Notes: generated from the sequence alone by a model not told the origin. A stretch of 44,966 bases of DNA from Streptococcus cristatus (GCF_001578775.1 NZ_KQ969062.1:999284-1044249); one strand, 5' to 3'; shown: positions 32,738-41,781, counted from the stretch's first letter. Numbers and translations: made by a program.

Positions 32738-33601
32738 ATGAAATTAGAAATGATAGGCATTAGCAAGAGCTATGGCTCTAAGTCTGTGCTCAAAGATATT
32801 TCCTGCGAATTTACTGAGGGAGTTTATGGTTTGCTTGGGGCAAATGGTACGGGTAAGACGACCTTGATGAATATCATTTGTGATCTCATAAAGCCGAGCC
32901 AAGGAAGGATGAAGTTTGATGGCGCCTCACATGTCGAAGAGTATATCCAGTATATCGGATTCTTGCCTCAAGATTTTTCTTATTATCATAACTTTACGGG
33001 GCTCGATTTCCTTTTATATATGGCCGCTCTTAAGGGAATGACGAAGAAACAAGCCAGAGTAGAGAGTGATAAGTTTTTGAAACTTACTGGTTTATACGAT
33101 GTCAGGAAAAAGAAGCTTGCTTCCTATTCGGGTGGTATGAAGCAAAGACTGGGCATTGCGCAGGCACTTCTCAATCATCCCAAAATATTGATTTTAGATG
33201 AGCCAACCGTGGGACTGGATCCCAAGGAAAGGGTGAAATTCAGAAATATTATCAGTGAGCTATCGGCTGATAAAGTCATCCTCTTATCTACCCACATCGT
33301 ATCGGACGTAGAAGCGATAGCCAAGGAAATCCTAATCCTAAAAGATGGAAATTTTGTGGAGAGAGGTAGTGCTAAGGAACTTCTTTCACTTATCGAGGGG
33401 CAAGTTTGGGAATTTCGTGTTTCCGAGCGTGATTGGCAGCGTTTTGCAAAGGATTATGTAATCGTGAATGAGCGGATAGAACCAGACGGTATCGTCTTGC
33501 GGGTTATTAGCGATAAGAGTCCTGTAGAAGGGGCGCAAGGGGTGATTCCGAGTCTGGAAGATTTGTATATTTATTACTTTAGAGAGGAGGCAAATGAATG
33601 A
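32738..33601 (+). CDS. ABC transporter ATP-binding protein, candidate bacteriocin immunity
   Basis: A 287-residue ATPase of the CcmA/drug-export type: Walker A GANGTGKT near residues 34-41, signature YSGGMKQRLGIAQALL near 137-152, Walker B ILILDEPTVGLDP near 158-170, H-loop LLSTHIVSD. The C-terminal ~70 residues are a soluble extension. ATG 32738 follows GGAGGG; a TTG nine codons upstream is less likely. It partners the permease gene, which it overlaps by 4 bases. As it lacks a peptidase domain it should not process the double-glycine peptides, so self-protection is the more likely role. Confidence 0.85.
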   Translation: MKLEMIGISKSYGSKSVLKDISCEFTEGVYGLLGANGTGKTTLMNIICDLIKPSQGRMKFDGASHVEEYIQYIGFLPQDFSYYHNFTGLDFLLYMAALKGMTKKQARVESDKFLKLTGLYDVRKKKLASYSGGMKQRLGIAQALLNHPKILILDEPTVGLDPKERVKFRNIISELSADKVILLSTHIVSDVEAIAKEILILKDGNFVERGSAKELLSLIEGQVWEFRVSERDWQRFAKDYVIVNERIEPDGIVLRVISDKSPVEGAQGVIPSLEDLYIYYFREEANE

Positions 33602-34758
33602 TAGCATTAGTTCCTTTTGAATTGAAAAAATTATTAAAAAAGAAATCAGTTTTAGGTGCAGTCCTGGCTATTATGCTGGTTTTAGTTGGATTGTTTTATG
33701 CAAATTTTTTTAATGATGGTCAGATTAGCGGATCTTCAGCTGATCGAATACATGGAAAACAAGCGGTTGTGATCAAACAAAAGATTGCTGAAGAGCATAC
33801 TGGTTATTTATCTGATGAGTTAATGGATAAAATCGTTAATGACTATGCAGCCAATATGCCCTATTTCAAACAGAATGATTTGTATGATATGTTTTCCTGG
33901 TATGCCATTGATCGTCTCGTCCCCAATTCTCAAGAAATTCTAACAGATACCTATAAATCTGATGATGTCTTACATTATGACCAGATTAGTCTCAAGTCAC
34001 AAGAAGAGCTGCGGTCCTATTTCCCTTTAAAAACGTTAAAGCTGGGAAATTTTGCACCTTGGCATAAGTTATTTAATACCTTAAATGCTGCTTTTAGTTT
34101 AATGGTGGTATTTGTAGTCTATATTTGCTGCTCTGTTTTCTCAGGTGATCGAGCAAGAAAGATGGATTCATTACTTTTGACAACTAAATATGGTCGCAAT
34201 CAGTTAACGATTGCAAAAATCGTATCTGTTTTTGGAATTGCTACTTTAACATTTGCCCTTGTTAATAGCCTTGTTTTGCTGGTGTTTGGGACCTACTTCG
34301 GTTGGAGCGGTTGGGATACCAGCGTCCAGATGAACTTGGAGTGGATTTCGACTATTTATAATATTTTGCAATTTCCTGTCCATATGAATCTCTTAGAATT
34401 GTTGATTCGCCTTATTCTATTTCAGTTTGTTGGTTTACTCTTTATTCTTGGAGTGATGCTTCTCATATCTAGTTTGACAAAGTCGCCGCTGGCAACATTT
34501 GCAAGTTCTGTAGGGATGTTCTTGGCTCCAGACTTTTTGATGAGTATCTTCAGAGATGGCCTGATGAATAAGATACTAACTATTTTTTCAATTTCAATCG
34601 ATGGAACGGAAGGAATCTTATTGAAACTTTCCAATAGCAAAGGATTCTTCTTCAATGATTTTACCGCAAATGGTGTCAGCGTGATCATGATCCGGCTCTC
34701 TCTCATGCTCCTCTGCTGTCTGATGACTTATCGGATCATTCGAAAAAGAGGACTTTAA
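33598..34758 (+). CDS. ABC-2 type permease, partner of the preceding ATPase
   Basis: A 386-residue membrane protein. One transmembrane segment near the N-terminus (about 20-37) is followed by a large outer domain (about 40-165), then about five segments to the end, the layout of ABC-2 permeases. A large extracellular loop after the first helix is typical of peptide-resistance transporters. Its start ATGATAG overlaps the ATPase stop codon, and AGAGGAGG lies just upstream. The pair probably removes or excludes the locus's own bacteriocin, though this is inferred from position. Confidence 0.75.
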   Translation: MIALVPFELKKLLKKKSVLGAVLAIMLVLVGLFYANFFNDGQISGSSADRIHGKQAVVIKQKIAEEHTGYLSDELMDKIVNDYAANMPYFKQNDLYDMFSWYAIDRLVPNSQEILTDTYKSDDVLHYDQISLKSQEELRSYFPLKTLKLGNFAPWHKLFNTLNAAFSLMVVFVVYICCSVFSGDRARKMDSLLLTTKYGRNQLTIAKIVSVFGIATLTFALVNSLVLLVFGTYFGWSGWDTSVQMNLEWISTIYNILQFPVHMNLLELLIRLILFQFVGLLFILGVMLLISSLTKSPLATFASSVGMFLAPDFLMSIFRDGLMNKILTIFSISIDGTEGILLKLSNSKGFFFNDFTANGVSVIMIRLSLMLLCCLMTYRIIRKRGL

Positions 34759-34833
34759 ACTAACTGTTGTCTATTTTAGAAAAGCAGTTCCGCTTTTCTG
34801 ATGGAATATACAAGGGAAAAAGAGGTCACTAAT

Positions 34834-35028
34834 ATGGAAAAAAAATTGTTTTATAAAATTTCTCTGCTTATATCTTTTGTGTTAACGGCAGGAGGTCTAT
34901 TATTAACACTCTGTAATTATTTATTTTTTAATTATCCGTTTTTAAACCAAACTACGGTAGGTCTAATTGTCTCGTTTTTAATGGTTTTGCTTATATTTTT
35001 TAGTTCTCATCATAGAAATAAGAATTGA
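34834..35028 (+). CDS. Small two-helix membrane protein, candidate immunity protein
   Basis: A 64-residue protein, MEKKLFYKISLLISFVLTAG then two hydrophobic segments (about 7-32 and 38-57) and a basic end (HHRNKN). No family is recognised; small basic membrane proteins in bacteriocin loci are often immunity proteins. ATG 34834 follows AGAGGT; an in-frame ATG at 34801 lacks a ribosome site. A hairpin AGAAAAGC/GCTTTTCT (34779-34800) precedes it without a T tract. Confidence 0.6.
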   Translation: MEKKLFYKISLLISFVLTAGGLLLTLCNYLFFNYPFLNQTTVGLIVSFLMVLLIFFSSHHRNKN

Positions 35029-35107
35029 TTTTTTGAATTACTTGAGAATAAAAAGAAAAAAGTGCTAAAGACATTCTTTGAATTTATCCTTTAAAGGGGT
35101 TGATTTT

Positions 35108-35506
35108 ATGACTAATACTAGGCGAGCAGTAGTTGCTACGAGCTTAGGTTTCATCTTATTGTTAGCAGTGGGAATTCTACTGCAGATTCGCTTTGGGGGC
35201 ATGGTCTTTTTGCTAAGTCTATTCTGTTATGCGGAAGCCTTTATCATTTGGTACGCGAAAAGTAAGTCTAAGTCGCAGATCAGTGGCAGTCGGAGTATTG
35301 AACTCTTCTGGCTTTATATCAAGCAGTTGAAAATCTTTTATGTCACAATTTTGTGTCTTTCGATTCCTTTCGTTTCCCTGTCTTCTGACCCCACTTATGA
35401 TTTGTTTTTTGTGCTTGGGTTGTTAGTATTTTCGCTCTTAAGCAATTATATCTTTAGCTCTCATGGCATTCAACCATCTAAGAAAGAGACTGATGTAAAA
35501 GATTAA
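35108..35506 (+). CDS. Four-helix membrane protein, candidate immunity or accessory protein
   Basis: A 132-residue integral membrane protein with about four hydrophobic segments (RRAVVATSLGFILLLAVGIL; MVFLLSLFCYAEAFIIWYA; IFYVTILCLSIPFVSL; LFFVLGLLVFSLLSNYIF) and a charged C-terminus. No family is recognised. ATG 35108 follows AAAGGGG; an in-frame start at 35078 lacks a ribosome site. It is the last gene before the hairpin repeat and likely the last of the bacteriocin transcript; an immunity role is inferred from place only. Confidence 0.6.
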   Translation: MTNTRRAVVATSLGFILLLAVGILLQIRFGGMVFLLSLFCYAEAFIIWYAKSKSKSQISGSRSIELFWLYIKQLKIFYVTILCLSIPFVSLSSDPTYDLFFVLGLLVFSLLSNYIFSSHGIQPSKKETDVKD

Positions 35507-35554
35507 TTGTTTTATCTGTAGCAGTTATTTAGCTTGCTGTTTTCTACAAAAGAA

Positions 35555-35733
35555 AAGAGGCTGGGACAAAAGTCCTAGCCTCTCAATTGTCTTTGAAATG
35601 TCGAGCAAGACGCAGTGGTTGAGTGGGCTCTACTACGCTGATTTCATCAGCTTTTACAGCCCTACTCAACTGTGCGGAGGGTGGGACGACGAAATCGAAT
35701 TCTAACGAATTACCGATTTTTTTCCCACTCTCT
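35555..35733. repeat. Hairpin-rich intergenic repeat, also terminator-like
   Basis: Three successive stems: GAGGCTGGGAC/GTCCTAGCCTC (35557-35582); GTTGAGTGGGCT/AGCCCTACTCAAC (35618-35670) with an inner GCTGAT/ATCAGC; and GTGGGA/TCCCAC (about 35680-35729) with an inner GAATT repeat and a T-run. From memory, near-identical units with GGCTGGGACAAAAGTC and CGAATTACCGATTT are scattered through oral streptococcal and S. suis genomes; I cannot check copy number. It lies between the bacteriocin operon end and the convergent DUF3042 gene and could end both transcripts. Confidence 0.6.
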
Positions 35734-35751
35734 TTTGTAAAATGTGCAGGC

Positions 35752-35922
35752 TTAGTGTGCTACACGTTTGCGAGCGGCTTTCTTACGGTTTTCTTCGATG
35801 AAAGCTGCTTTTTGTTCCTCGGGTTCGATGACTTTTTTCTTAAAGGCATAGACTGCACCAGCAAGAGCAGCGACAGTACCTGCTACACCTGTAAGAACGC
35901 CTTTTCCAAATTCTTTAGCCAT
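35752..35922 (-). CDS. DUF3042 family small protein
   Basis: A 56-residue protein: MAKEFGKGVLTGVAGTVAAL, a short hydrophobic glycine/alanine-rich helix, then a highly charged tail (KKKVIEPEEQKAAFIEENRK and RKRVAH). This fits DUF3042, a small Lactobacillales family often found beside miaA. It may be membrane-associated; function unknown. AAGGAG lies 8 bases before ATG 35922. It is divergent from miaA and ends against the hairpin repeat. Confidence 0.8.
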   Translation of the reverse strand: MAKEFGKGVLTGVAGTVAALAGAVYAFKKKVIEPEEQKAAFIEENRKKAARKRVAH

Positions 35923-35955
35923 GTGATTTCTCCTTTTCTGAACTTTTATTATTTA

Positions 35956-35964
35956 TGTTATAAT
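35956..35964 (+). promoter_or_regulatory. Extended -10 promoter of the miaA cluster
   Basis: TGT followed by TATAAT (35959-35964), about 40 bases before miaA. No clear -35. Confidence 0.55.
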
Positions 35965-36004
35965 TAATAGTAACGAAAAATCAAAATTTTTTCAAGGAAA
36001 AAAG

Positions 36005-36889
36005 ATGAAAACCAAAATAATTGTGATAGTGGGGCCGACGGCGGTCGGAAAAACGGCTCTGAGTATCGAGGTAGCCAAGCGCTTCAATGGCCAGATCATC
36101 AGTGGTGACAGCCAGCAGGTCTATCGTGGCTTGGATATTGGTACGGCTAAGATTCGTCCAGAGGAGCAGGAGGGCATTCCCCATCATCTGCTGGATGTGC
36201 GGGAGGTTGGAGAAAGCTACTCGGCCTATGATTTTGTGACTGAGGCGGCTCAGGCTATTCGTGAGATTGCGGCTCAAGGTCAGCTTCCCATCATTTGCGG
36301 CGGCACAGGGCTCTATATCCAGAGCTTGCTTGAGGGCTACCATCTGGGCGGCACTGTCCCTCACGAGGAGATTTTGGCCTATCGGGCGCAGCTGGAAACT
36401 TGGTCGGATGAGGATTTGTTTGGGAAAATAGCAGAGCTGGGTATCGAGATTCCACAGATAAATCGACGCAGAGCTATGAGGGCACTGGAAATTGCCCATC
36501 TGGGAGGTTCGCTAGAAAACAATCAGCCAGACTATGAGGCCCTGCTAATTTGCCTAGATGATGAACGAGAAAAACTTTATAAGCGAATCAATCTACGAGT
36601 GGATATGATGGTGGAAGACGGACTTTTAGAAGAAGCCCGCTGGCTGTTTGAGAAAGCTCCGACCAGTCAAGCCAGCAAGGGGATTGGCTACAAGGAACTT
36701 TTCCCCTACTTTGAAGGTCAGATAAGCCTAGAGGAAGCGGTGGACAAGCTCAAGCAGAACACCCGCCGTTTCGCCAAACGGCAACTGACTTGGTTTCGCA
36801 ATCGGATGTCCGTGACCTTTTATCAGGTGGGAAATCCAGACTACAAAGAGCAGGTTATGGAAGACATCAGGAAGTTTTTGGACAAGTAG
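36005..36889 (+). CDS. miaA: tRNA dimethylallyltransferase
   Basis: A 294-residue enzyme that adds a dimethylallyl group to N6 of A37 in tRNAs reading UNN codons. The P-loop is GPTAVGKT at residues 10-17, followed by [18 protein letters not shown], the tRNA/A37 contact segment, [22 protein letters not shown], and the C-terminal [12 protein letters not shown]. The length is normal. It is the first gene of a cluster with hflX and rnz, all concerned with translation or RNA. AAGGAA precedes ATG 36005. Confidence 0.95.
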   Translation: MKTKIIVIVGPTAVGKTALSIEVAKRFNGQIISGDSQQVYRGLDIGTAKIRPEEQEGIPHHLLDVREVGESYSAYDFVTEAAQAIREIAAQGQLPIICGGTGLYIQSLLEGYHLGGTVPHEEILAYRAQLETWSDEDLFGKIAELGIEIPQINRRRAMRALEIAHLGGSLENNQPDYEALLICLDDEREKLYKRINLRVDMMVEDGLLEEARWLFEKAPTSQASKGIGYKELFPYFEGQISLEEAVDKLKQNTRRFAKRQLTWFRNRMSVTFYQVGNPDYKEQVMEDIRKFLDK

Positions 36890-36920
36890 CTGGCTGACCA
36901 AGTCTTAGTAAGGATATGAG

Positions 36921-38159
36921 ATGATAGAAACAGAGAAAAAAACAGAGCGTGTCTTTTTGGTCGGTGTGGAACTAGCAGACACGGAGAATTTTGACCTATC
37001 CATGGAGGAGTTGCATAGTCTGGCTAAGACGGCAGGGGCAGAGGTAGTCGGCTCTTACAGCCAGAAGCGAGAAAAGTATGACAGCAAGACCTTTGTCGGT
37101 TCTGGAAAGTTAGAAGAAATCCGGCAGATGGTTGATGCCGAAGAGATTTCGACCGTCATTGTCAATAACCGTCTGACACCCCGCCAGAATGTCAATCTGG
37201 AGGAAAGCTTGGGCGTCAAGGTCATTGACCGTATGCAGCTGATTTTGGATATTTTTGCCATGAGGGCTAGGAGTCATGAGGGGAAACTTCAGGTGCATCT
37301 GGCCCAGCTCAAGTACCTGCTGCCTCGCTTGGTTGGCCAGGGCATTATGCTCAGCCGTCAGGCTGGTGGAATCGGCTCCCGTGGCCCTGGTGAAAGTCAG
37401 CTGGAGCTCAATCGACGTAGTGTCCGCAATCAGATTCATGATATTGAGCGCCAGCTCAAGGCGGTCGAGAAAAATCGGGCAACCGTTCGTGAAAAGAGGC
37501 TGGAATCCAGCATTTTCAAAATCGGCCTCATCGGTTATACTAATGCGGGCAAGTCCACTATTATGAACTGCTTGACCAGCAAGAGCCAGTATGAGGCGGA
37601 CGAACTCTTTGCGACGCTAGACGCCACGACTAAGAACATCAACCTCAGTGGCCAGCTCAATGTCACGCTGACAGACACGGTTGGCTTCATTCAGGATTTG
37701 CCGACAGAGCTGGTATCCAGCTTTAAATCCACTCTGGAAGAGAGTAAAAATGTTGATTTGCTGGTCCATGTTATTGATGCCAGCGACCCTCATCATGAGG
37801 AGCATGAAAAAACAGTCATCGACATCATGAAAGAGCTGGACATGCTGGATATTCCCCGTCTGACTCTCTATAACAAAGCGGATAAGGCGGAGAATTTCAC
37901 CCCGACCTTGACTCCTTATTCTTTGATTTCGGCTAAGGCGGACAATAGCAGAGCCCTTTTGCAGAAAGTCCTGCTGGAGCGGATGAAAGAGCTCTTTTTG
38001 CCTTTTACCATCAAGGTAGCTCCGGCTAAGGCCTACAAGATTCATGATTTAGAGAAGGTCGCGATTATCGGGAATCGAGAATACATAGACGATATCGAAG
38101 TCATTTCGGGCTGGATTGCCGAAAAAAATAAATGGAAACTGGAAGAATTTTATGACTGA
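36921..38159 (+). CDS. hflX: GTPase HflX
   Basis: A 412-residue GTPase. The N-terminal HflX domain includes KYDSKTFVGSGKLEEI, RMQLILDIFAMRARSHEGKL and GGIGSRGPGESQLE, the glycine-rich linker. The G domain has G1 GYTNAGKS, G3 DTVGF and G4 NKAD. HflX binds the 50S subunit and splits stalled ribosomes, especially under heat or antibiotic stress. ATG 36921 follows AAGGATATGAG. It overlaps the next gene by 8 bases. Confidence 0.95.
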   Translation: MIETEKKTERVFLVGVELADTENFDLSMEELHSLAKTAGAEVVGSYSQKREKYDSKTFVGSGKLEEIRQMVDAEEISTVIVNNRLTPRQNVNLEESLGVKVIDRMQLILDIFAMRARSHEGKLQVHLAQLKYLLPRLVGQGIMLSRQAGGIGSRGPGESQLELNRRSVRNQIHDIERQLKAVEKNRATVREKRLESSIFKIGLIGYTNAGKSTIMNCLTSKSQYEADELFATLDATTKNINLSGQLNVTLTDTVGFIQDLPTELVSSFKSTLEESKNVDLLVHVIDASDPHHEEHEKTVIDIMKELDMLDIPRLTLYNKADKAENFTPTLTPYSLISAKADNSRALLQKVLLERMKELFLPFTIKVAPAKAYKIHDLEKVAIIGNREYIDDIEVISGWIAEKNKWKLEEFYD

Positions 38160-38775
38160 TTATATTGACTTAGCCCTCAAATACGGCGGTTTTACAAGCC
38201 TAGACAGGGTCTACTTAGAGCAAGTATTGGCTGGCCTGACAGAAGAGCAGAAGCTTAGCTTCATCACACCGCCACCCAGCGTTATCAATGCGTACTTTGC
38301 TGAGCTTTATCAAAAGAAAAGTCCAGAAGCCGCTACAGCCTATTTTCTAGAAATTAGCCAAGCGCTGGACTTATGGAATGCGGAGCCTAGCTTTGTGGAA
38401 AGCAAGCCTTTTGTCCGCCTCAATCTTTCTGGCAAGTCCTACGGATTTTGCTATGAGAGCGAGGAAGTTGGCTTGGTCTTCCCTGAAAACCCAGAGCCGG
38501 TAACAGCTGACTTGCTTTTCGAAATCGCCCAAGTCTTTCCACAGTACTTGGTTTTTGAAGAAGAAGGTCAGATAAAATTGATGCCTCTCAGACCTGAGTT
38601 TCAAGTCGTGGACAGTCAGGCGCTGACTGCTTTGACTGATTGGCAGCAGCTGGCGGATGGTAGCCAGAGAGTTCTGGGCTACAATCAAGATGAAGTCAGT
38701 CAGCTGGCTCAGTCCTATGCTGGCAGAAAATACTATCACTCGCAGAATCGCTCTGCCATGATTTATATCATTTAG
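38152..38775 (+). CDS. Conserved protein of the hflX-rnz cluster, function unknown
   Basis: A 207-residue acidic soluble protein starting [20 protein letters not shown]. It has no membrane segment or catalytic motif that I recognise. Homologues in this position have sometimes been annotated as cystathionine beta-lyase, but none of the PLP-binding motifs of that enzyme is visible, so I do not repeat the name. The start ATG 38152 overlaps the end of hflX, with GGAAGAA upstream; a longer frame from 38116 lies inside hflX. It ends 10 bases before rnz, so it is translated from the same mRNA. Confidence 0.7.
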   Translation: MTDYIDLALKYGGFTSLDRVYLEQVLAGLTEEQKLSFITPPPSVINAYFAELYQKKSPEAATAYFLEISQALDLWNAEPSFVESKPFVRLNLSGKSYGFCYESEEVGLVFPENPEPVTADLLFEIAQVFPQYLVFEEEGQIKLMPLRPEFQVVDSQALTALTDWQQLADGSQRVLGYNQDEVSQLAQSYAGRKYYHSQNRSAMIYII

Positions 38776-38785
38776 AAAGAAAAAC

Positions 38786-39715
38786 ATGCAATTACAATTT
38801 TTAGGAACTGGAGCCGGTCAGCCGTCCAAGGCTCGCAATGTGTCCAGTCTTGTCCTCAAGCTTTTGGAGGAAATCAATGAGGTTTGGATGTTTGATTGCG
38901 GCGAAGGCACCCAGAATCAAATCTTGGAAACTACCATCAAACCTCGTAAGATTTCAAAGATTTTCATCACGCACCTGCACGGCGACCACATTTTTGGTTT
39001 GCCAGGTTTTCTCTCTAGCCGAGCTTTTCAGGCCAATGAAGAGCAGACGGATTTGGAAATTTATGGGCCAGTCGGTATCAAAAGCTTTGTGATGACAAGC
39101 CTGCGCGTGTCTGGTTCCCGCCTGCCTTATCGGATTGATTTTCATGAGTTTGATGAAAACAGTCTGGGAAAGATTCTGGAAACGGACAAGTTTACTGTTT
39201 ATGCGGATAAGCTAGACCACACGATTTTCTGCGTGGGTTATCGGGTGATGCAGAAAGATTTGGAAGGAACGCTGGATGCGGACAAGCTGCGCGAGGCGGG
39301 CGTTCCTTTTGGCCCTCTCTTTGGAAAGGTCAAGAATGGTCAGGACATCGTCCTAGAAGATGGTACCAGAATCATCGCAGCCGATTATATCTCAGCTCCT
39401 CGCCCGGGTAAGACCATTACCATTTTGGGTGACACCAGAAAGACCGATTCAAGTGTTCGCTTGGCTGTGGCAGCAGATGTGCTGGTCCATGAAGCGACCT
39501 ATGGCAAGGGAGATGAAAAGATGGCTCGTAAGCATGGCCATTCTACCAATATGCAAGCTGCGGAAGTGGCTAAGGAAGCTGGTGTCAAACGCCTCCTGCT
39601 CAATCATGTTAGCGCGCGTTTCTTATCGAAAGACATTAGCCAAATGCGGCGCGATGCCAGTGCTATCTTTGAAAATGTCCATGTAGTCAAGGATTTGGAA
39701 GAAGTTGAGTTATAA
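38786..39715 (+). CDS. rnz: Ribonuclease Z (tRNA 3' processing)
   Basis: A 309-residue metallo-β-lactamase-fold nuclease that cleaves 3' trailers from tRNA precursors. The zinc motif HLHGDH gives H63, H65, D67 and H68, matching Bacillus RNase Z numbering. GDTRKTD and the late HVSARF histidine complete the metal site. It is especially needed for tRNAs without an encoded CCA; both tRNA-like genes in this window (tRNA-Ser and ssrA) lack CCA. GAAAGAAAA precedes ATG 38786. Confidence 0.95.
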   Translation: MQLQFLGTGAGQPSKARNVSSLVLKLLEEINEVWMFDCGEGTQNQILETTIKPRKISKIFITHLHGDHIFGLPGFLSSRAFQANEEQTDLEIYGPVGIKSFVMTSLRVSGSRLPYRIDFHEFDENSLGKILETDKFTVYADKLDHTIFCVGYRVMQKDLEGTLDADKLREAGVPFGPLFGKVKNGQDIVLEDGTRIIAADYISAPRPGKTITILGDTRKTDSSVRLAVAADVLVHEATYGKGDEKMARKHGHSTNMQAAEVAKEAGVKRLLLNHVSARFLSKDISQMRRDASAIFENVHVVKDLEEVEL

Positions 39716-39754
39716 TTTTACAGTCTCGGATAGTTTCGTTGAGAGGAAAATAAA

Positions 39755-40246
39755 ATGGCAGTTGAAAATCGTTTATTCGATAAAGCTGATTGGTATTTTG
39801 AGGATGCATTAACCAACTATCTTTACAGCTACCAATTACAAAATGAAGAATTAACAAGAAATGATTACCGAGAGGTTCATCGTTGGGCTGCGAATCATAT
39901 TGGCTTCTTTGTGACTTGGCTCATCCAGCATGATGCAAAGGAAATGATGATTCCTGATGAAGAAACAACATTCCAAAGTGTCAAAGTCGAGCAAACTTTG
40001 GGTGTAGATTATGTTCTAGACTGGTGTGACGGAAAATTGGGAACAATAGATGTCAAAAGGGATTTTCAGGCTTTTGTGAACGACTATTATGAACATCAGT
40101 ACATGAAGGATTATTCCGAATTTGTAGTCAATAACTTGTACGACCTACCTTTGGAATTTTTAGGTAGCTGGGAGGATTATCATCTTTTTGCTCCGGTCAT
40201 TGATCAAGCTTATGCTGACTATTTAGCTGGAAAAAGATTTCATTAG
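39755..40246 (+). CDS. Uncharacterised acidic protein
   Basis: A 163-residue soluble acidic protein rich in Tyr, Trp and Asp (MAVENRLFDKADWYFEDALT, later VNDYYEHQYMKDYSEFVVNN). The pattern suggests a small all-helical protein of unknown function; I do not recognise the family. GAGAGGA at 39739-39745 precedes ATG 39755. It lies between rnz and a dehydrogenase gene, 40 bases after rnz, probably in the same transcript. Its higher AT content than its neighbours could mean a later insertion. Confidence 0.65.
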   Translation: MAVENRLFDKADWYFEDALTNYLYSYQLQNEELTRNDYREVHRWAANHIGFFVTWLIQHDAKEMMIPDEETTFQSVKVEQTLGVDYVLDWCDGKLGTIDVKRDFQAFVNDYYEHQYMKDYSEFVVNNLYDLPLEFLGSWEDYHLFAPVIDQAYADYLAGKRFH

Positions 40247-40270
40247 ATTAACAACATGAAAGGCAGAACA

Positions 40271-41026
40271 ATGCGCACCATCATCATCACAGGGGCCAGC
40301 GGTGGGCTGGCTCAGGAAATGGTTAAGCTTTTGCCCCATGACCGCCTGATTTTGGTCGGACGGAGCAAGGCTAAGCTGGAAAAACTATATGGAGAAAGGG
40401 AAAATCTTGACTTAGTGGAGCTGGATATTACTGACAGCTCAGCTTTGGAAAGGTTTGCTGAGCGGATTGATAGCCAGTACGGGCACGTCGATGTCCTAGT
40501 CAATAATGCTGGCTATGGGATTTTTGAAGAATTTGACAAAATCAGCTCCAGCGATATCGAGGCCATGTTTGAGGTAAATACCTTTGCCTTGATGAATCTG
40601 TCCCGTATCTTTGGAGCTCGCATGAAGCAGGCAGGTCAAGGTCATATCGTTAATATCGTTAGTATGGCCGGCCTCATTGCAAGTAGCAAGTCCAGTCTTT
40701 ACTCAGCGACCAAGTTTGCAGCTATTGGTTTTTCTAACGCCTTGCGTTTGGAACTCCTGCCTTTTGGTGTCTATGTCACGACGGTAAATCCCGGTCCTAT
40801 CAAAACAGCCTTTTTCGATCAAGCGGATCCTGACGGTTCCTATGTGAAAGCAGTCGACAAATATATGCTTGAGCCAGACTTTGTAGCAGGCAAAATTGTC
40901 AAATCTTTTGGCAAAAAGAAGCGGGAAATGAATTTACCTGGGATTCTCAATCTAGCACAGAAGCTTTATACCCTTTTTCCAAGAATTGCCGACAAGATGG
41001 CAGCCAATATGTTTAACTATAAATGA
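40271..41026 (+). CDS. Short-chain dehydrogenase/reductase
   Basis: A 251-residue SDR-family oxidoreductase. The dinucleotide-binding motif is TGASGGLAQE near residues 7-16, NNAGYG near 77-82 is the second SDR motif, a serine in VSMAG near 130, and the catalytic YSATK near 147-151, followed by NPGPIKT. The substrate is unknown. ATG 40271 has AAAGG upstream at 40259-40263; an ATG five codons earlier lacks one. This gene sits in the rnz-recJ interval in many streptococci. Confidence 0.88.
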   Translation: MRTIIITGASGGLAQEMVKLLPHDRLILVGRSKAKLEKLYGERENLDLVELDITDSSALERFAERIDSQYGHVDVLVNNAGYGIFEEFDKISSSDIEAMFEVNTFALMNLSRIFGARMKQAGQGHIVNIVSMAGLIASSKSSLYSATKFAAIGFSNALRLELLPFGVYVTTVNPGPIKTAFFDQADPDGSYVKAVDKYMLEPDFVAGKIVKSFGKKKREMNLPGILNLAQKLYTLFPRIADKMAANMFNYK

Positions 41027-41032
41027 GGTTTT

Positions 41033-41743
41033 ATGACAGCTAATCTACAAGCCTACAAGGCTCATCTGCAGGCGCCTTGGGGCAAACTTCAGTATGATAT
41101 TGTTTTTGCTTTTCTTAAATCACTGAAGGGTCAGAAAATCCTTGATTTCGGCAGTGGTTTTGGAATTGTGGCTGATTTTCTAGCGGAAAAAAACCAAGTG
41201 ACCGCCATCGAGCCGAACTCAGAAATGATTGCTGAGCGCAAGCAGGACTTTTCCTATGAGCAATTGCAAGGCAGCTTGGACCTTCTGCAAACATTGCCAG
41301 ACCAGTCTTTTGATGTCATCATCTGTCATAATGTCTTAGAGTATGTATCTGACCCTGCTCTTTATTTAGCAGAATTTTTCCGCCTCTTAAAAAAGGATGG
41401 CAAAATTTCTCTGGTCAAGCATCACGAGGTTGGGCGAATTATGCATACAGTGGTTTTTGAAAATGATCCAGAAAAGGCCCAGCAGCTTTTGGCGGGTGAG
41501 GCATATCAAACCCACAGCATGGGAGCTGCTAAGGTCTATCAGATCCAAGATGTGATTTCAGGTCTCCCATTAGAAGTTGAAGATTATCAAGGACTACGGA
41601 TTTTTTACGGGCTGCAATCCAATGACTACAAAACTGCCCCTGACTGGGCTGAAAAGATGCTTGAGATGGAGCTGGCTGTCTGCAACCAATCGCCTTACCG
41701 AGACATCGCTGCCTTTCAGCATGTTTGGCTGAGTAAGCACTAA
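41033..41743 (+). CDS. Class I SAM-dependent methyltransferase
   Basis: A 236-residue protein with a Rossmann-type SAM-binding motif I KILDFGSGFGIVADFLAE near 36-53, an acidic end of strand 2 (VTAIEPN), and motif IV FDVIICHNVLEYVSDP near 95-110, the Methyltransf_11 pattern. The methyl acceptor is unknown. It begins 6 bases after the dehydrogenase stop, with GAGG at 41025-41028, so the two are co-translated. Confidence 0.85.
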   Translation: MTANLQAYKAHLQAPWGKLQYDIVFAFLKSLKGQKILDFGSGFGIVADFLAEKNQVTAIEPNSEMIAERKQDFSYEQLQGSLDLLQTLPDQSFDVIICHNVLEYVSDPALYLAEFFRLLKKDGKISLVKHHEVGRIMHTVVFENDPEKAQQLLAGEAYQTHSMGAAKVYQIQDVISGLPLEVEDYQGLRIFYGLQSNDYKTAPDWAEKMLEMELAVCNQSPYRDIAAFQHVWLSKH

Positions 41744-41781
41744 GTCTATCTATTAAGCATATCTTCCTGGGGAGAGTATTT

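Noticed and set aside
35623..35967. Plus-strand ORF of 114 codons after the bacteriocin locus
   Set aside because: It runs through the hairpin repeat and antisense to the DUF3042 gene; the latter has a ribosome site and a recognisable family.
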